Origin: Pararhizobium arenae
GTDB lineage: Bacteria; Pseudomonadota; Alphaproteobacteria; Rhizobiales; Rhizobiaceae
Reading direction: 5' to 3'
Assembly: GCF_001931685.1 (NCBI RefSeq)
Contig: NZ_MOOY01000012.1
Location: 62,001 to 126,000 of the forward strand
DNA length: 64,000 nucleotides
Part shown: positions 28,133 through 36,778 of the stretch, one piece after another
Position numbering within the stretch: position 1 is the first letter of the stretch
Layout: the number at the start of each line of letters is the position of its first letter
The notes under the pieces: generated by a model
The model's database searches: none
What the model was told of the DNA's origin: nothing
What the model saw: only the letters and a program-made list of their open reading frames with translations
Made by a program: the position numbers and the translations under genes

Positions 28133-28750
28133 ATGACAAAACATAAAACCATCGGCGAGATCAGCCTGCTCGGCGGCCATCCGGCACTCGACTTCGTCAA
28201 CACGGTTGATAGCCGTGGCGCGCGATGGGGTCCTGAATTTTTGACCAGCTACAGCGATCTAGTTTCATGGGCTAGGCGCCTCGACGTCATAGATGACGAA
28301 GAGCAACGCACGCTGCTTTCGCTGGCGACAAATTCACCTTCTGATGCGGAGAGGGAATTGATCCGCGCCAGAGAGCTGCGAGAGACCCTGCATCGAATTC
28401 TTTTGACGGAGACTAGTAACGAGGCGGTTCGCGTAAGAGACCTTGAGCTGCTCAACGAGTTTACAAGGCAGGCACAAGAGCGACGTAGTTTGGCCATCGT
28501 CGATGACACGATCGAATGGCGCCACTCCCCTGCCCGCCACCTAGACTCCGTTACAATCCGGGTTGGTTGGCTGGCAGCAAATCTGCTGACATCGCGACGG
28601 GAGCGCCGCCCCATCCGGGTGTGCGAAGGTCCGAACTGCGGCTGGTTATTCCTCGATCACTCACGCAATGGTCATCGACGCTGGTGCTCTGACAGGACGT
28701 GTGGATCACATGCAAGAGTGCGGAAGTTCCGAGCCGTGCGAGCTGAGTAA
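28133..28750 (+). CDS. CGNR/ABATE-domain transcriptional regulator
   Basis: A 205-residue protein. The N-terminal ABATE domain starts LLGGHPALDFVNTVDSRG. The C-terminal zinc finger has four Cys in CEGPNCGWLFLDHSR and RRWCSDRTCGSH. The family motif is CGNR; here it is CGSH, an unusual variant that keeps the metal ligands. It likely controls the divergent EamA transporter across the 90-base intergenic region. The start at 28133 is the first codon after that region. Confidence 0.85.
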   Translation: MTKHKTIGEISLLGGHPALDFVNTVDSRGARWGPEFLTSYSDLVSWARRLDVIDDEEQRTLLSLATNSPSDAERELIRARELRETLHRILLTETSNEAVRVRDLELLNEFTRQAQERRSLAIVDDTIEWRHSPARHLDSVTIRVGWLAANLLTSRRERRPIRVCEGPNCGWLFLDHSRNGHRRWCSDRTCGSHARVRKFRAVRAE

Positions 28751-29064
28751 ATGACGCGGCTACAGACTACAGGCAATAGCCATGGAAGTCCGCGCTCGAT
28801 CCCCCGTTATTGATCGCGGTGTGACGCGATCACAAAAAGCCGACCGTGCTGCTCGGTGGTTCGTAGCTTAGGTCTCTGGAGGCTAGCGCCAAAACCGGCT
28901 TTCGATCGAGCTGCACCGAACAGCTCGACGGTGAACTCGACATCAGGCTCTCAAAAGCCCCGTCTGTTATCACGTGCTGCCGATCACCTTTTCGCTGTTC
29001 CCTCGGTAACGTACCAGCAGCTCATTTTCAAATATTCAAGCTCCAAACTCAAGGAGCAAGTCCA
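28751..29064. other. Gene-free interval
   Basis: No coding region recognised between the CGNR regulator and the small membrane protein at 29065. Confidence 0.35.
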
Positions 29065-29172
29065 ATGGAATTTCGTAGTTTTTTTAAAGCGCCTGAAAGG
29101 ATGATCGCGATGGCCGCAATCATCATCTGGATTGCGTCAATTGCCCAAGCCGTAGCGATTTCTCAGGTTTGA
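29065..29172 (+). CDS. Small single-span membrane protein (35 aa)
   Basis: A 35-codon ORF preceded by AAGGAG at a 9-base spacing. It starts MEFRSFFKAPERMIAM and contains one hydrophobic helix (about residues 13-32, IAMAAIIIWIASIAQAVAI) after a basic, amphipathic start. It is too short for most gene finders. The ribosome site and TM segment argue for a real membrane peptide; function unknown. Confidence 0.5.
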   Translation: MEFRSFFKAPERMIAMAAIIIWIASIAQAVAISQV

Positions 29173-29215
29173 TCTTGCTTCCTGTTCAAGCCTCGCTCCT
29201 GTGGTCGGATCATTC

Positions 29216-30060
29216 TTAAATCTCACTGACTAGGTCGAGTTCGTCAAACCGCGCGCCGATCGCAGGTGCCTTCTTACGTTCGGGCGACCGGTTACAAATC
29301 TGCGTGGGAGATCTTTCGCAACACGCGATAATCGTATGGTCGAGTGTGGCGTCGATGGGCAAGGCCTGTGACGACAGTTTGACGACGACGGTTCGGTAGC
29401 AGGATCGACCCAAACCCAACGCGGTAACACCAATGACGGCCAACTTCCCTTGTCCGGTCTCAAACCAATAATTGCGGTAGCTGCCGTTTTCGAACAGGAC
29501 CGACTGATCTCCGTTTTCCCAGGCGTTCCAAATGCCACCGGTCCAAAGGTCGCCAATCCACACTTGCGGAATAAAGGCCTCCGCCATCCTTCCGCACGAG
29601 CTCGCCGGTTAAGGCGAGGTCGCGGGCCATTACTGACATGCCTCCGGCGGCGCGCGCCGTGCCGAGGTGATCGACGGTGATCACAGCATCAGATTTCGCA
29701 CCCATCGGCTTCCAGAGGTGCTCGCTGAAAAGATCGCAAGTCGCTTTCCGTCGCGCTTTCCAGGACTATACCAGCGCGATCCGTGTTCTGGGAGGATAAG
29801 CGTGCTTCCCGCCGCGCGAGCCAGTTCCTCTGCCGATGCCGCAGACGAAGGTCTTCAGATCCGGTGCGGGGCTGTGCGGTTTCTGCGGGTTCCATCCGGT
29901 CGAACGCCGATAGCAGTCGAAGCCACCGGGAGTCCTGAGATAGTCCTCAACGATATCGACACCAATTTCCATATTGAACACTTGCTGCACAATCGCGTCC
30001 GCGTAGTCGGATCCAGCGTACCTCAAGCTCGTGGCGGGAGCGGGGATATAGGTTTCGGAT
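29216..30060 (-). pseudogene. Decayed beta-lactamase-family serine hydrolase (6-aminohexanoate-dimer hydrolase-like)
   Basis: Pieces in three minus-strand frames line up with one protein: ADAIVQQVFNMEIGVDIVED then YLRTPGGFDCYRRSTGWNPQ (about 30000-29880), LWKPMGAKSDAVITVDHLG then ARAAGGMSVMARDLALTGEL (about 29710-29610), and WIGDLWTGG, YWFETGQG, VVVKLSSQALPIDATLDH (29560-29330). These match the C-terminal two thirds of 6-aminohexanoate-dimer hydrolase-like esterases. At least two frameshifts and a stop near 29790 break it. The N-terminal part with the SxxK nucleophile could not be found. Confidence 0.7.
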
Positions 30061-30670
30061 CTTCGGTCGGCTTGCGAGAGAGCTGATTCACGCAGCTGGA
30101 AGACGAAGGATTTTCAAACGACGCGAGGCTCTGCCTGACTGACGGAGTGATAGCGGTGTCGGTTTCGCTTCGAAAGAGCGTGGATAAAACTCAAGAGTGA
30201 CATCAGAATTGCACTAGCAACCATCATGGAGGACGGCACCGACAAAGACAATCTTGGTCGATAGTGCGCCTCCGTCGTTTACCGAAGCCAGCAAAGCCTT
30301 GGTCTAATTAAGGCACTGCTTCATCTCCGAAATGAAGTGGACGGCACGGCCTGAAGGCTTCACGTTCTACGATTATCAGCAGTGACTGTCGCTAGGCCGG
30401 GGGTGACCTTTTCAGTGACTTCAGGCTCGCTGGAGCGGTTGGCAAGCCTGCTTTCTTGACATGCAACTACATTGGCCTACGCAACCCCCGCGCGCTCCCT
30501 GCCCGATCTCTTGTTGATGCGGGGACGGTTGCAGGGTGCAGACCCTACTTACCAGACTCGGGTGACACGCGCGACATGCGCAGTGTTGGAGAAGATTTCC
30601 CTGCAGCAGATACTGGTATCCCGCAGTCCTTAGCCCGGTAAGGGCGTAGCGCGTGATCGCTTAGATGAAC
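30061..30670. other. Interval without a recognisable gene
   Basis: Short shadow frames only. It may contain the unrecognisable 5' part of the decayed hydrolase. Confidence 0.35.
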
Positions 30671-30859
30671 CTACGCCCGGCCTTGTTGACACTGCAACAT
30701 AAGGGCCGACAGATCGAGCTTTGACGGGGCAACGGTAGTCGCGGAACTAGAAGTTCGTAATTTTCCTGTGTCTGCGAAGAACCCGCCTTGGCTATACTGT
30801 GTTATGCCAGGAAGGGGCTCCTCGATGACTTTGGGGGGAACGTCACGACTGTCCGGCAT
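30671..30859 (-). CDS. Small hypothetical protein (62 aa)
   Basis: An open frame starting MPDSRDVPPKVIEEPLPG with GGAG 9 bases upstream. Hydrophilic, no known domain. The ribosome site is its main support; it may be spurious. Confidence 0.3.
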   Translation of the reverse strand: MPDSRDVPPKVIEEPLPGITQYSQGGFFADTGKLRTSSSATTVAPSKLDLSALMLQCQQGRA

Positions 30860-31080
30860 GTTTGCTCTCCGACACTTATTTTTGCCGGAACGTATACAAC
30901 AGCAACTAGTTCCGAAGTCTCGCAGAACGGTATGGATTCTTCGTCTGCCTCAATGCGTGACGAATAGGGTTTCATCTCGGGACTGCAATGTTTGATACTG
31001 CCGTGCTTGTTTCGCTTGGGCTATGGGCCAGTATCATTTCAGACGCTGTGAAATACGCCAGCGATGGTGTTGACGATTTT

Positions 31081-31110
31081 TTGACTGCCGCAGCGAAATA
31101 ATGCTATGAT
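31081..31110 (+). promoter_or_regulatory. Sigma-70-type promoter of candidate small RNA
   Basis: TTGACT at 31081-31086 and TATGAT at 31105-31110 with an 18-base spacer, close to the housekeeping consensus, on the plus strand. The predicted start is about 31117, just before a run of hairpins and a terminator. Confidence 0.55.
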
Positions 31111-31116
31111 TCGCTC

Positions 31117-31420
31117 GTCAATGCGGCGGACCTGAACCACCCCGCTGTGTCACGCGTGCGGGGTGGTCTCGCATCAAGGCTTGTATGGATATTGGGGATA
31201 TCACCATCACCGCGCTTCAACATGCTTGCTCGAATAGAAGCTCAATATCCCCAATGTGCACGCTGTGATGCCGTACGTCAGTGTTTAGCGGCCGGTCTCG
31301 TCTGCGTTGCCCCGGCCTCAATCAACACAACTGCCTTCTTCACCCGGTTACGCCTTATGACAGGCGATAGGACGCCTCTACAACGTGTGAAGCTCCGCGC
31401 GGGCACGTTGTAGTTTTATT
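31117..31420 (+). ncRNA. Candidate structured non-coding RNA (about 300 nt)
   Basis: Between the promoter at 31081-31110 and the terminator at 31378-31420 lie a 10-bp hairpin (ACCACCCCGC 31136-31145 with GCGGGGTGGT 31158-31167), an 11-bp inverted repeat (ATTGGGGATAT 31191-31201 with ATATCCCCAAT 31245-31255), and the series CGCC-N8-GGCG-N6-CGCC (31351-31376), in which GGCG can pair with either neighbour. No ribosome site precedes any long frame, though an 88-codon GTG frame spans 31147-31413. A regulatory RNA is the simplest reading; I know no family it belongs to. Confidence 0.5.
31378..31420 (+). terminator. Rho-independent terminator of candidate small RNA
   Basis: A perfect 10-bp stem (CTACAACGTG / CACGTTGTAG, 16-base loop) is followed by TTTTATT. 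Confidence 0.8.
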
Positions 31421-31593
31421 GCGGCAAATCTCGCTGGTGCATGCTGGCCCTTGGCTCCTTACGCCGGCATCGTTAAGCTCGATGCGTCCGATATGAACCT
31501 CCGTAGAGGCCAAGGAAACCTTGCAGCGGCTCCGGCTCAGACCGGTCCGTCATGGCATGTCGGGCGCCAATGCTACAGCCGCTGGTATTTTAG

Positions 31594-31818
31594 TTATCTG
31601 AGGCGCTTGAGGATTTCCTCGACCGCTTTCCTGTCGGCATATGCAAGCATCATGCTGTCAGCAACTTCGATAATAGCGGCAAGAGCTTCCTGTCCATCCC
31701 AACCCGCCGCAACCATATCTGCAACTAAGCAAGATACTGGCCCGTCGGCTTCGTGCTGGCAATCCATGAAACGGTCTTCGTAGTCGCCATGGACAGCTGG
31801 TGAACGAATGAACGGCAT
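31594..31818 (-). CDS. Small conserved protein (74 aa), paralogue of its neighbour
   Basis: Starts MPFIRSPAVHGDYEDRFMDC and ends DRKAVEEILKRLR. The middle (SCLVADMVAAGWDGQEALAA) parallels LLSNAVDIMVMRGWETAEVL of the upstream gene, so the two arose by duplication. Its ATG overlaps the upstream TAA by one base (TAATG), giving translational coupling. Mostly helical, cytoplasmic, function unknown. Confidence 0.7.
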   Translation of the reverse strand: MPFIRSPAVHGDYEDRFMDCQHEADGPVSCLVADMVAAGWDGQEALAAIIEVADSMMLAYADRKAVEEILKRLR

Positions 31819-32069
31819 TATCCAGCCCTCGGTGCGTCCGGATATGGTTTCACCTCAGCCTCGTCCGGAGCGTCTTGAAGGTCGGGATCGGCGTCAGCGG
31901 ATTTCCATGTAGCCTTCAGTGCAAGTTCAGCTGCTTCCAGAACCTCTGCCGTCTCCCAACCTCGCATCACCATGATGTCAACTGCGTTGGATAGCAGCGC
32001 GTCCATCTGGTCTTGACAATCCTTCGATCGGCGGAAATCCCCGATCGCAAACTGTGGCTCGTTTTGCAT
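31818..32069 (-). CDS. Small conserved protein (83 aa), paralogue of its neighbour
   Basis: The start at 32069 (MQNEPQFAIGDFRRSKDC) is set by AAAGGAG 8 bases upstream; the longer frame to 32381 is not supported. Shares the GW-containing helical core with the next gene and has an acidic tail (DADPDLQDAPDEAEVKPYP). The EcfG-type promoter at 32091-32115 drives the pair. Confidence 0.72.
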   Translation of the reverse strand: MQNEPQFAIGDFRRSKDCQDQMDALLSNAVDIMVMRGWETAEVLEAAELALKATWKSADADPDLQDAPDEAEVKPYPDAPRAG

Positions 32070-32090
32070 GTCCGTTCTCCTTTCGCGAAG

Positions 32091-32115
32091 AACCGGACGG
32101 GGTGAAGTTTGTTCC
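32091..32115 (-). promoter_or_regulatory. EcfG-type promoter of the paralogous small-protein pair
   Basis: GGAAC at 32115-32111, 16-base spacer, GGTT at 32094-32091, 22 bases before the start at 32069. Confidence 0.65.
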
Positions 32116-33004
32116 GGTAGGGTACGTGAAGGCAAAAAGAGATGCTTCTTTGAGAAGGGCACCGGTCGGTATCCGAAAATGATCAGGGAGAATGACACGG
32201 TTTTGACCCGCTCACGCTGAGATAGCTCCTCGCCGAAAAAAAAAGAAGTGCGAGTGGCGAAAGAACGGAACGCCCCGAGGTTAGGGTTGAACGCCTTGAG
32301 AGTCAGAAGTCTGTCTAATGCACTGAAGAGAATGTTAGGAAACACAAGGAAAGGCCATTCAGAGTTGGAATGATATGTCACCTAAGCAACTACTCTTTGC
32401 TAAAACAAGGGCCGCGAAATCCGTTAAACCAGTAGTTTTCGGCGAGCGAGACCGGGAATTTTCAGGGCTTGCGAAGCCACGTCCTACCCGTGGTACCGCC
32501 TCATGCGCTGTTTACGTAGTCGCGGGTTTAGCCCCGGAATCGACCGAAACGGGCCGCTCTCCACGGTCCGAGTCTGCACAGGATCATGACGCGTCTCCGG
32601 GCGGCGGCCTGTTTGCCGATGCACTTGTCCGGCGGAGCAGGGCTCGTACGCTGCGTCGCGGATCAAGAACGCACATGTGCGCGGCAAGCTGACATGCGCT
32701 GCCAGTCGCAAAGGCCACTTCAATCACGGGCTCGATCAAATCGACGAAGCGGGTCTCTGTGGACTTTTGCAATCTTTACACGTTTCTGTTGAACTAATTG
32801 GTGGATGATAGGGAGGAAGATCGGCCCACGCTTTGAAAGACATCATATCGAAGTCTTCTTGTTGGAGCGGTCGTTCGAACATCATAGCGATGACTTTTTT
32901 CAGGAAATTCATTGGCGTCTCTCAGGTTTGTACACCCGGCAAAAAAGCTCGTCGCGCCCTGAACGACAATGGACATTGTCTCATGGGGGGTTTAGTTTTT
33001 CTCC
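32116..33004. other. Long interval without a recognisable gene
   Basis: Only short frames without ribosome sites or known motifs occur here on both strands. The right end should contain the promoter of the LysR gene at 33005. Confidence 0.4.
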
Positions 33005-33928
33005 ATGGCAGATGGACATGACCCTTTCGCGACACTTCCCTTGAATGCACTGCGAGCGATCGAAAGGGTCGCGCGAACGGGGTCTCTGCGGGCAGCAGCT
33101 GAGACACTCGGCGTCACCCAAGGAGCGGTCAGTCAACAGATCCGCCGCGCAGAACTTCGGCTCGGCAAAGCGCTATTTCATCGGCGACCCGCTGGTCTTG
33201 TTCCCACATCGGTGCTCGCGGAGATCCTTCCAGACCTCGAGCTCGGGTTTACCCGTCTTGCTTCCGCGGCTGAAAACCTTAGGACACAGCCCTCGCAACG
33301 CCTTAACATCAGTGTAGCTCCGGTTTTCGCCGCTCGGTTCTTAACACCACGACTGTCTGCCTTTAAGCAGGCCCATCCGCAAATCGATATCAGTCTGGTG
33401 GTTGACGGACAGATCGCAGATCTGTCGCAGGCTGACCTGGATGTTGGAATCCGCTACGGCAAAGGCAATTGGCCACGGACGAAAAGTAAAAAGGTCTGCG
33501 AGAGTTCACTGGTTCTTGTATGCTCACCGGAACTCGCAAGGAAACTTCAACAATCCGCCGATCTTTCTGCTGTCACCGTCATTCGTGACATCAGCACATC
33601 CTCCGGATGGAGACGATGGGCAGTCACGGCCAATCTCGGTCACGATTTCCCTCTCACTTTCTCAGATATGTTCGGAAACCCGAGCGTTGCGATAGAAGCC
33701 GCGCTTGCGTCAGCCGGCGTGTTACTGGCGGTTGATCTGCTCGTTGCCGATCTGTTAGCCTCAGGCGCGTTGGTTGACCCGTTCAAGGTCAGAGCGGCAT
33801 CTGACGAACATTATTGGTTGGTGAATGCGGAAGGCCGATCTCAGAGTACAGCGTTACGAACGTTTGCTCGTTGGCTCCAACTGGAGGCAAAACTGTGTCT
33901 CGAGGGTTTACCGGCAAATGTTGCTTGA
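33005..33928 (+). CDS. LysR-family regulator, GcvA-like
   Basis: A 307-residue regulator with an N-terminal winged HTH (PLNALRAIERVARTGSLRAA, AETLGVTQGAVSQQIRRAE) and a C-terminal effector-binding domain (LNISVAPVFAARFLTPRL ... DLDVGIRYGKGNWP). The RYGxGxWP motif is typical of the GcvA subgroup. A G-rich stretch (GGGGGG) precedes the ATG. No divergent target gene is adjacent: the 900 bases upstream look empty, so its target is unknown or lost. Confidence 0.9.
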   Translation: MADGHDPFATLPLNALRAIERVARTGSLRAAAETLGVTQGAVSQQIRRAELRLGKALFHRRPAGLVPTSVLAEILPDLELGFTRLASAAENLRTQPSQRLNISVAPVFAARFLTPRLSAFKQAHPQIDISLVVDGQIADLSQADLDVGIRYGKGNWPRTKSKKVCESSLVLVCSPELARKLQQSADLSAVTVIRDISTSSGWRRWAVTANLGHDFPLTFSDMFGNPSVAIEAALASAGVLLAVDLLVADLLASGALVDPFKVRAASDEHYWLVNAEGRSQSTALRTFARWLQLEAKLCLEGLPANVA

Positions 33929-34022
33929 GGCACGCAGCTTGGGAGACCCTCATGTCTTCGAGATAGCGTCAGTGCCAATTTGGGACCCCGACCACGGCCG
34001 AGTCTGATCGTCGCGAGCCGTT

Positions 34023-34241
34023 TCATTCGGAACCGACGCGTGACGCATCTTCTTCCTGCTTGACCTCTTTCAAGAGACGCTCGCGCGGACCCTTCTTGAG
34101 TTTATTGCGAACGGCATCGACGGTCCTGTCGTCCACCTCTACTGGAATGCTGGTGTCATCGGGCAATCCGTCGGCCGTCTGACCGATTGGAGCGTCTTTC
34201 GGCCTGTCATTCAGCCCATCCGTGAGTTTCTTGTTCGACAT
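34023..34241 (-). CDS. Small hydrophilic protein (72 aa)
   Basis: Starts MSNKKLTDGLNDRPKDAP after GGAGGA. Highly charged with no hydrophobic segment, likely disordered, ending KGPRERLLKEVKQEEDASRV. It resembles short stress-related proteins common in rhizobia. No EcfG-type promoter was found for it. Confidence 0.6.
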   Translation of the reverse strand: MSNKKLTDGLNDRPKDAPIGQTADGLPDDTSIPVEVDDRTVDAVRNKLKKGPRERLLKEVKQEEDASRVGSE

Positions 34242-34409
34242 AGCAGTCCTCCATCTTTTCCTCTAACGGCCTCGCCGCGCGGTAAGCGGCCGAAGCCAAA
34301 CGTGGAGGCACTCGCCCCGACGACGCGAGCACCCCTAGCCTGCAAGCTGGCGATTCGTGCGATAGGCGCATCTCGCACTCCGGGACCACTCAGCGGCGAT
34401 AACGGTGCC

Positions 34410-35576
34410 TTATCTTAGGGGCGTGAACTTGAACAGCGTAAAGCTGTCGTTGGTCCACGCCTGATGAAACCACGGGGAATCCTGAATATGCGACGCGGTG
34501 ATGTACATCGTCCCGTCGGGACCTTGCGAAAATGTGTCGGGCCAGCGTAGCCGACTGTCTTGAAGGAGAGGCGTAACCTTTCCATCCGGGCCCAGGATTT
34601 TGACGCCGTCGTTTTGTATCGTGCTCAGATAGATGCGGTTCTGGTCGTCGATCCACAAACCGTCGGTCGGCTCTGTTTCGGCGTACTTCTCCGGTTTCAC
34701 TGCCGTTGGGTCCTGTGGTGCGTTCTGCAACGCCTCAGTTGAAGTTCGATACATCGTGTTGCCAGTGAGAGCTTTCCAGTAGAGCGTCTTCCCATCCTTT
34801 GAGAGGGCAATGCTGTCGGCATTGAACAGCGGCTGGCGTCCGTCCGGCCGGCGGAGGGGTTTGCCATCGACTTGGACGACGACGTCTTGCTCGAACTGGG
34901 TTGACGGATCATCGCTAAGGACACGCCACGCTTTGCCGGAGGTAAGATCAAGAACGACTAGCCCACCTGGCACCCCGGAATCGGTGAAATAGGCGAAAGC
35001 GCCGTCAGGAGCGATCCGGACGTCGTTGAGGTAGCTGGCTGGGCCAGCAACGTCAGGCCCCAAAAGATAGATGCGCCTGACGGCATTGGCTTTCAGATCA
35101 ATCTGGACGAGTTTCGGCCCGTTCCTAACGGTCTTTTCGCTATTGGGCGCGGCCGGATCAACGACCCAAAGCGAACCCCTGCCGTCGGCAACAACGCTTT
35201 GGACTGTCACGAAGTGGTCCTTCGGCGAAATCTCCGACATCTTCGAGTTGCGCCACGTATTCCACTCTTCATTGGGATAGGGTCGGATCGAGCCATCCGT
35301 CATCACTTCGGCGACCGAGACCGGGACGTCTTCCGACCAACGCGGAAAATTGACGAAGATTCTGCCATCTTCCGCTACGGTGACGCCGGTAACCTGATGG
35401 TCGAAGGTCGCAACTTTCTCTAGCCGCTCGTCGGTCGTCCCTGCCATGGGTGCAACCAGGTCCTTCGCGTTGTTCGTCAGCTTTTCCATGGTCTGGCCAT
35501 AGGCAAGGAGCGGCGACGATAGCGTCGCGATGACCGCTGCGGCCGATACCACGCCCTGAATGGATCTCTTGTGCAT
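34410..35576 (-). CDS. Exported beta-propeller protein, major-royal-jelly/SMP-30-like
   Basis: A 388-residue protein with a signal peptide (MHKRSIQGVVSAAAVIATLS ... LLAYGQ). The blades contain VTVAEDGRIFVNFPRW, GSLWVVDPA, YLNDVRIAPDGAFAYFTDSG, FNADSIALSKDGKTLYWKAL and TDGLWIDDQNRIYLS, a pattern of the major royal jelly protein/gluconolactonase superfamily. Some relatives are lactonases or dopachrome-tautomerase-like, but no activity can be assigned. The start at 35576 has GGAGG upstream. It follows the quinone reductase gene by 97 bases and has its own EcfG-type promoter at 35602-35626. Confidence 0.82.
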   Translation of the reverse strand: MHKRSIQGVVSAAAVIATLSSPLLAYGQTMEKLTNNAKDLVAPMAGTTDERLEKVATFDHQVTGVTVAEDGRIFVNFPRWSEDVPVSVAEVMTDGSIRPYPNEEWNTWRNSKMSEISPKDHFVTVQSVVADGRGSLWVVDPAAPNSEKTVRNGPKLVQIDLKANAVRRIYLLGPDVAGPASYLNDVRIAPDGAFAYFTDSGVPGGLVVLDLTSGKAWRVLSDDPSTQFEQDVVVQVDGKPLRRPDGRQPLFNADSIALSKDGKTLYWKALTGNTMYRTSTEALQNAPQDPTAVKPEKYAETEPTDGLWIDDQNRIYLSTIQNDGVKILGPDGKVTPLLQDSRLRWPDTFSQGPDGTMYITASHIQDSPWFHQAWTNDSFTLFKFTPLR

Positions 35577-35601
35577 AAAGGCCTCCGTTGATTGGCCCTC
35601 G

Positions 35602-35626
35602 AACCTTGCCCATCTCTCAAAGTTCC
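35602..35626 (-). promoter_or_regulatory. EcfG-type promoter of the beta-propeller gene
   Basis: GGAAC at 35626-35622, 16-base spacer, GGTT at 35605-35602, 26 bases before the start. Confidence 0.65.
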
Positions 35627-35673
35627 CCAGCAACCCTAGAAACTGAGACAAGCGTACCAACGTGCCCGACTGA

Positions 35674-36690
35674 CTATCGAACGGTCAGGACGATCTTGCC
35701 CTGGATGTGACCCTTTTCAGCGCGGGCGTGGGCAGCGGATGCCTGCTCCAGCGGATAAGCGCTGTCGATGACGACTTTGATCGTGCCATCACTCAGCAGG
35801 GGCGCGATTTCTTTGAGCTGCGCCCCATTCGATCTGACCTGCGTCGTTGATACGATAACGTCGCGTTTCTTAGCCTCGTCTGCGCCCTCGAAACCAAGTG
35901 CAAAGATCGGGAACAGCGTTCCGCCCCGCTTCAGTGTGCGCAGGAAGCGCCCTGACTTCGCACCGCCCACGCTATCGACGACGAGATCGACATCACGAAC
36001 GACATCCTCGGGCGCCTGCATGGTATAGTCGATGAATTCATCCGCACCGAGATCACGCAAGAGCGCTTCATTTTTTCCCGATGCGACGGCGATGACATGG
36101 GCGCCCTTCCACTTCGCCAGTTGTAGTGCGAAGTGCCCGACGCCGCCGGCCGCACCGTTGACCAGCAGCGTTTTCCCTTCCAGGGAAACCGGCTCATGCC
36201 GGGGCGGCTGAAGAGGGTTCGCCTCGTCATGTCCAACATCAATTAAAAACTGCCAGGCCGTCAGCAGAGACATTGGTGCGGCGGCTGCGCGAATGTGGTC
36301 AATGCCTTGCGGTTTGTGGCCAATTTCCGAGACAGAGACAGCCACATACTCGGCATATCCACGACTTCCTCCGGCAAGCCCGCTCGGAAAGCGGACCATG
36401 GAGTAAACTTCGTCGCCAACAGAAAAGTCTGTTACGTCATCGCCTATGGCTTCAACGACACCGGAAATATCAGTCCCGGGGATTGCTGGGAAATTCACTT
36501 TTGGACGCCATTCGGGCGTCAGCGCTTTAAAACCCTCACGCAGGTACCAGTCCGGCGGGTTGAGGCCCGCGGCATGTACACGAACCAGGACGTCATGCGC
36601 GGTGATCTGCGGCTTTGGCGCATCCTCGTACTGAAGAACATCCGGTCCGCCGAAGCGATAAAACTGCACTGCCTTCATCAGGTTGCTCAC
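35674..36690 (-). CDS. NADPH:quinone reductase-like MDR oxidoreductase
   Basis: A 338-residue medium-chain dehydrogenase/reductase without the zinc ligands. It starts MSNLMKAVQFYRFGGPDVL, has VHAAGLNPPDWYLREG, and binds NADPH through LLVNGAAGGVGHFALQLAKW. Closest to quinone reductase/zeta-crystallin-like enzymes that reduce quinones or enones. It is divergent from a LysR regulator with an 88-base intergenic space, a classic regulator-target pair. Confidence 0.9.
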   Translation of the reverse strand: MSNLMKAVQFYRFGGPDVLQYEDAPKPQITAHDVLVRVHAAGLNPPDWYLREGFKALTPEWRPKVNFPAIPGTDISGVVEAIGDDVTDFSVGDEVYSMVRFPSGLAGGSRGYAEYVAVSVSEIGHKPQGIDHIRAAAAPMSLLTAWQFLIDVGHDEANPLQPPRHEPVSLEGKTLLVNGAAGGVGHFALQLAKWKGAHVIAVASGKNEALLRDLGADEFIDYTMQAPEDVVRDVDLVVDSVGGAKSGRFLRTLKRGGTLFPIFALGFEGADEAKKRDVIVSTTQVRSNGAQLKEIAPLLSDGTIKVVIDSAYPLEQASAAHARAEKGHIQGKIVLTVR

Positions 36691-36778
36691 TTAAGCCTCC
36701 ATGGCGTTTCGCAATGACAGCAAGATATTGAGGAAGTGCACTATTGATAATCAGCCCATAAATCGCTTCTATCATTCC
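36691..36778. promoter_or_regulatory. Divergent control region of the quinone reductase and LysR genes
   Basis: An 88-base intergenic region. It contains the small palindrome TGAT-A-ATCA at 36745-36753, within the size range of LysR half-sites. The operator role is inferred from position. Confidence 0.35.
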
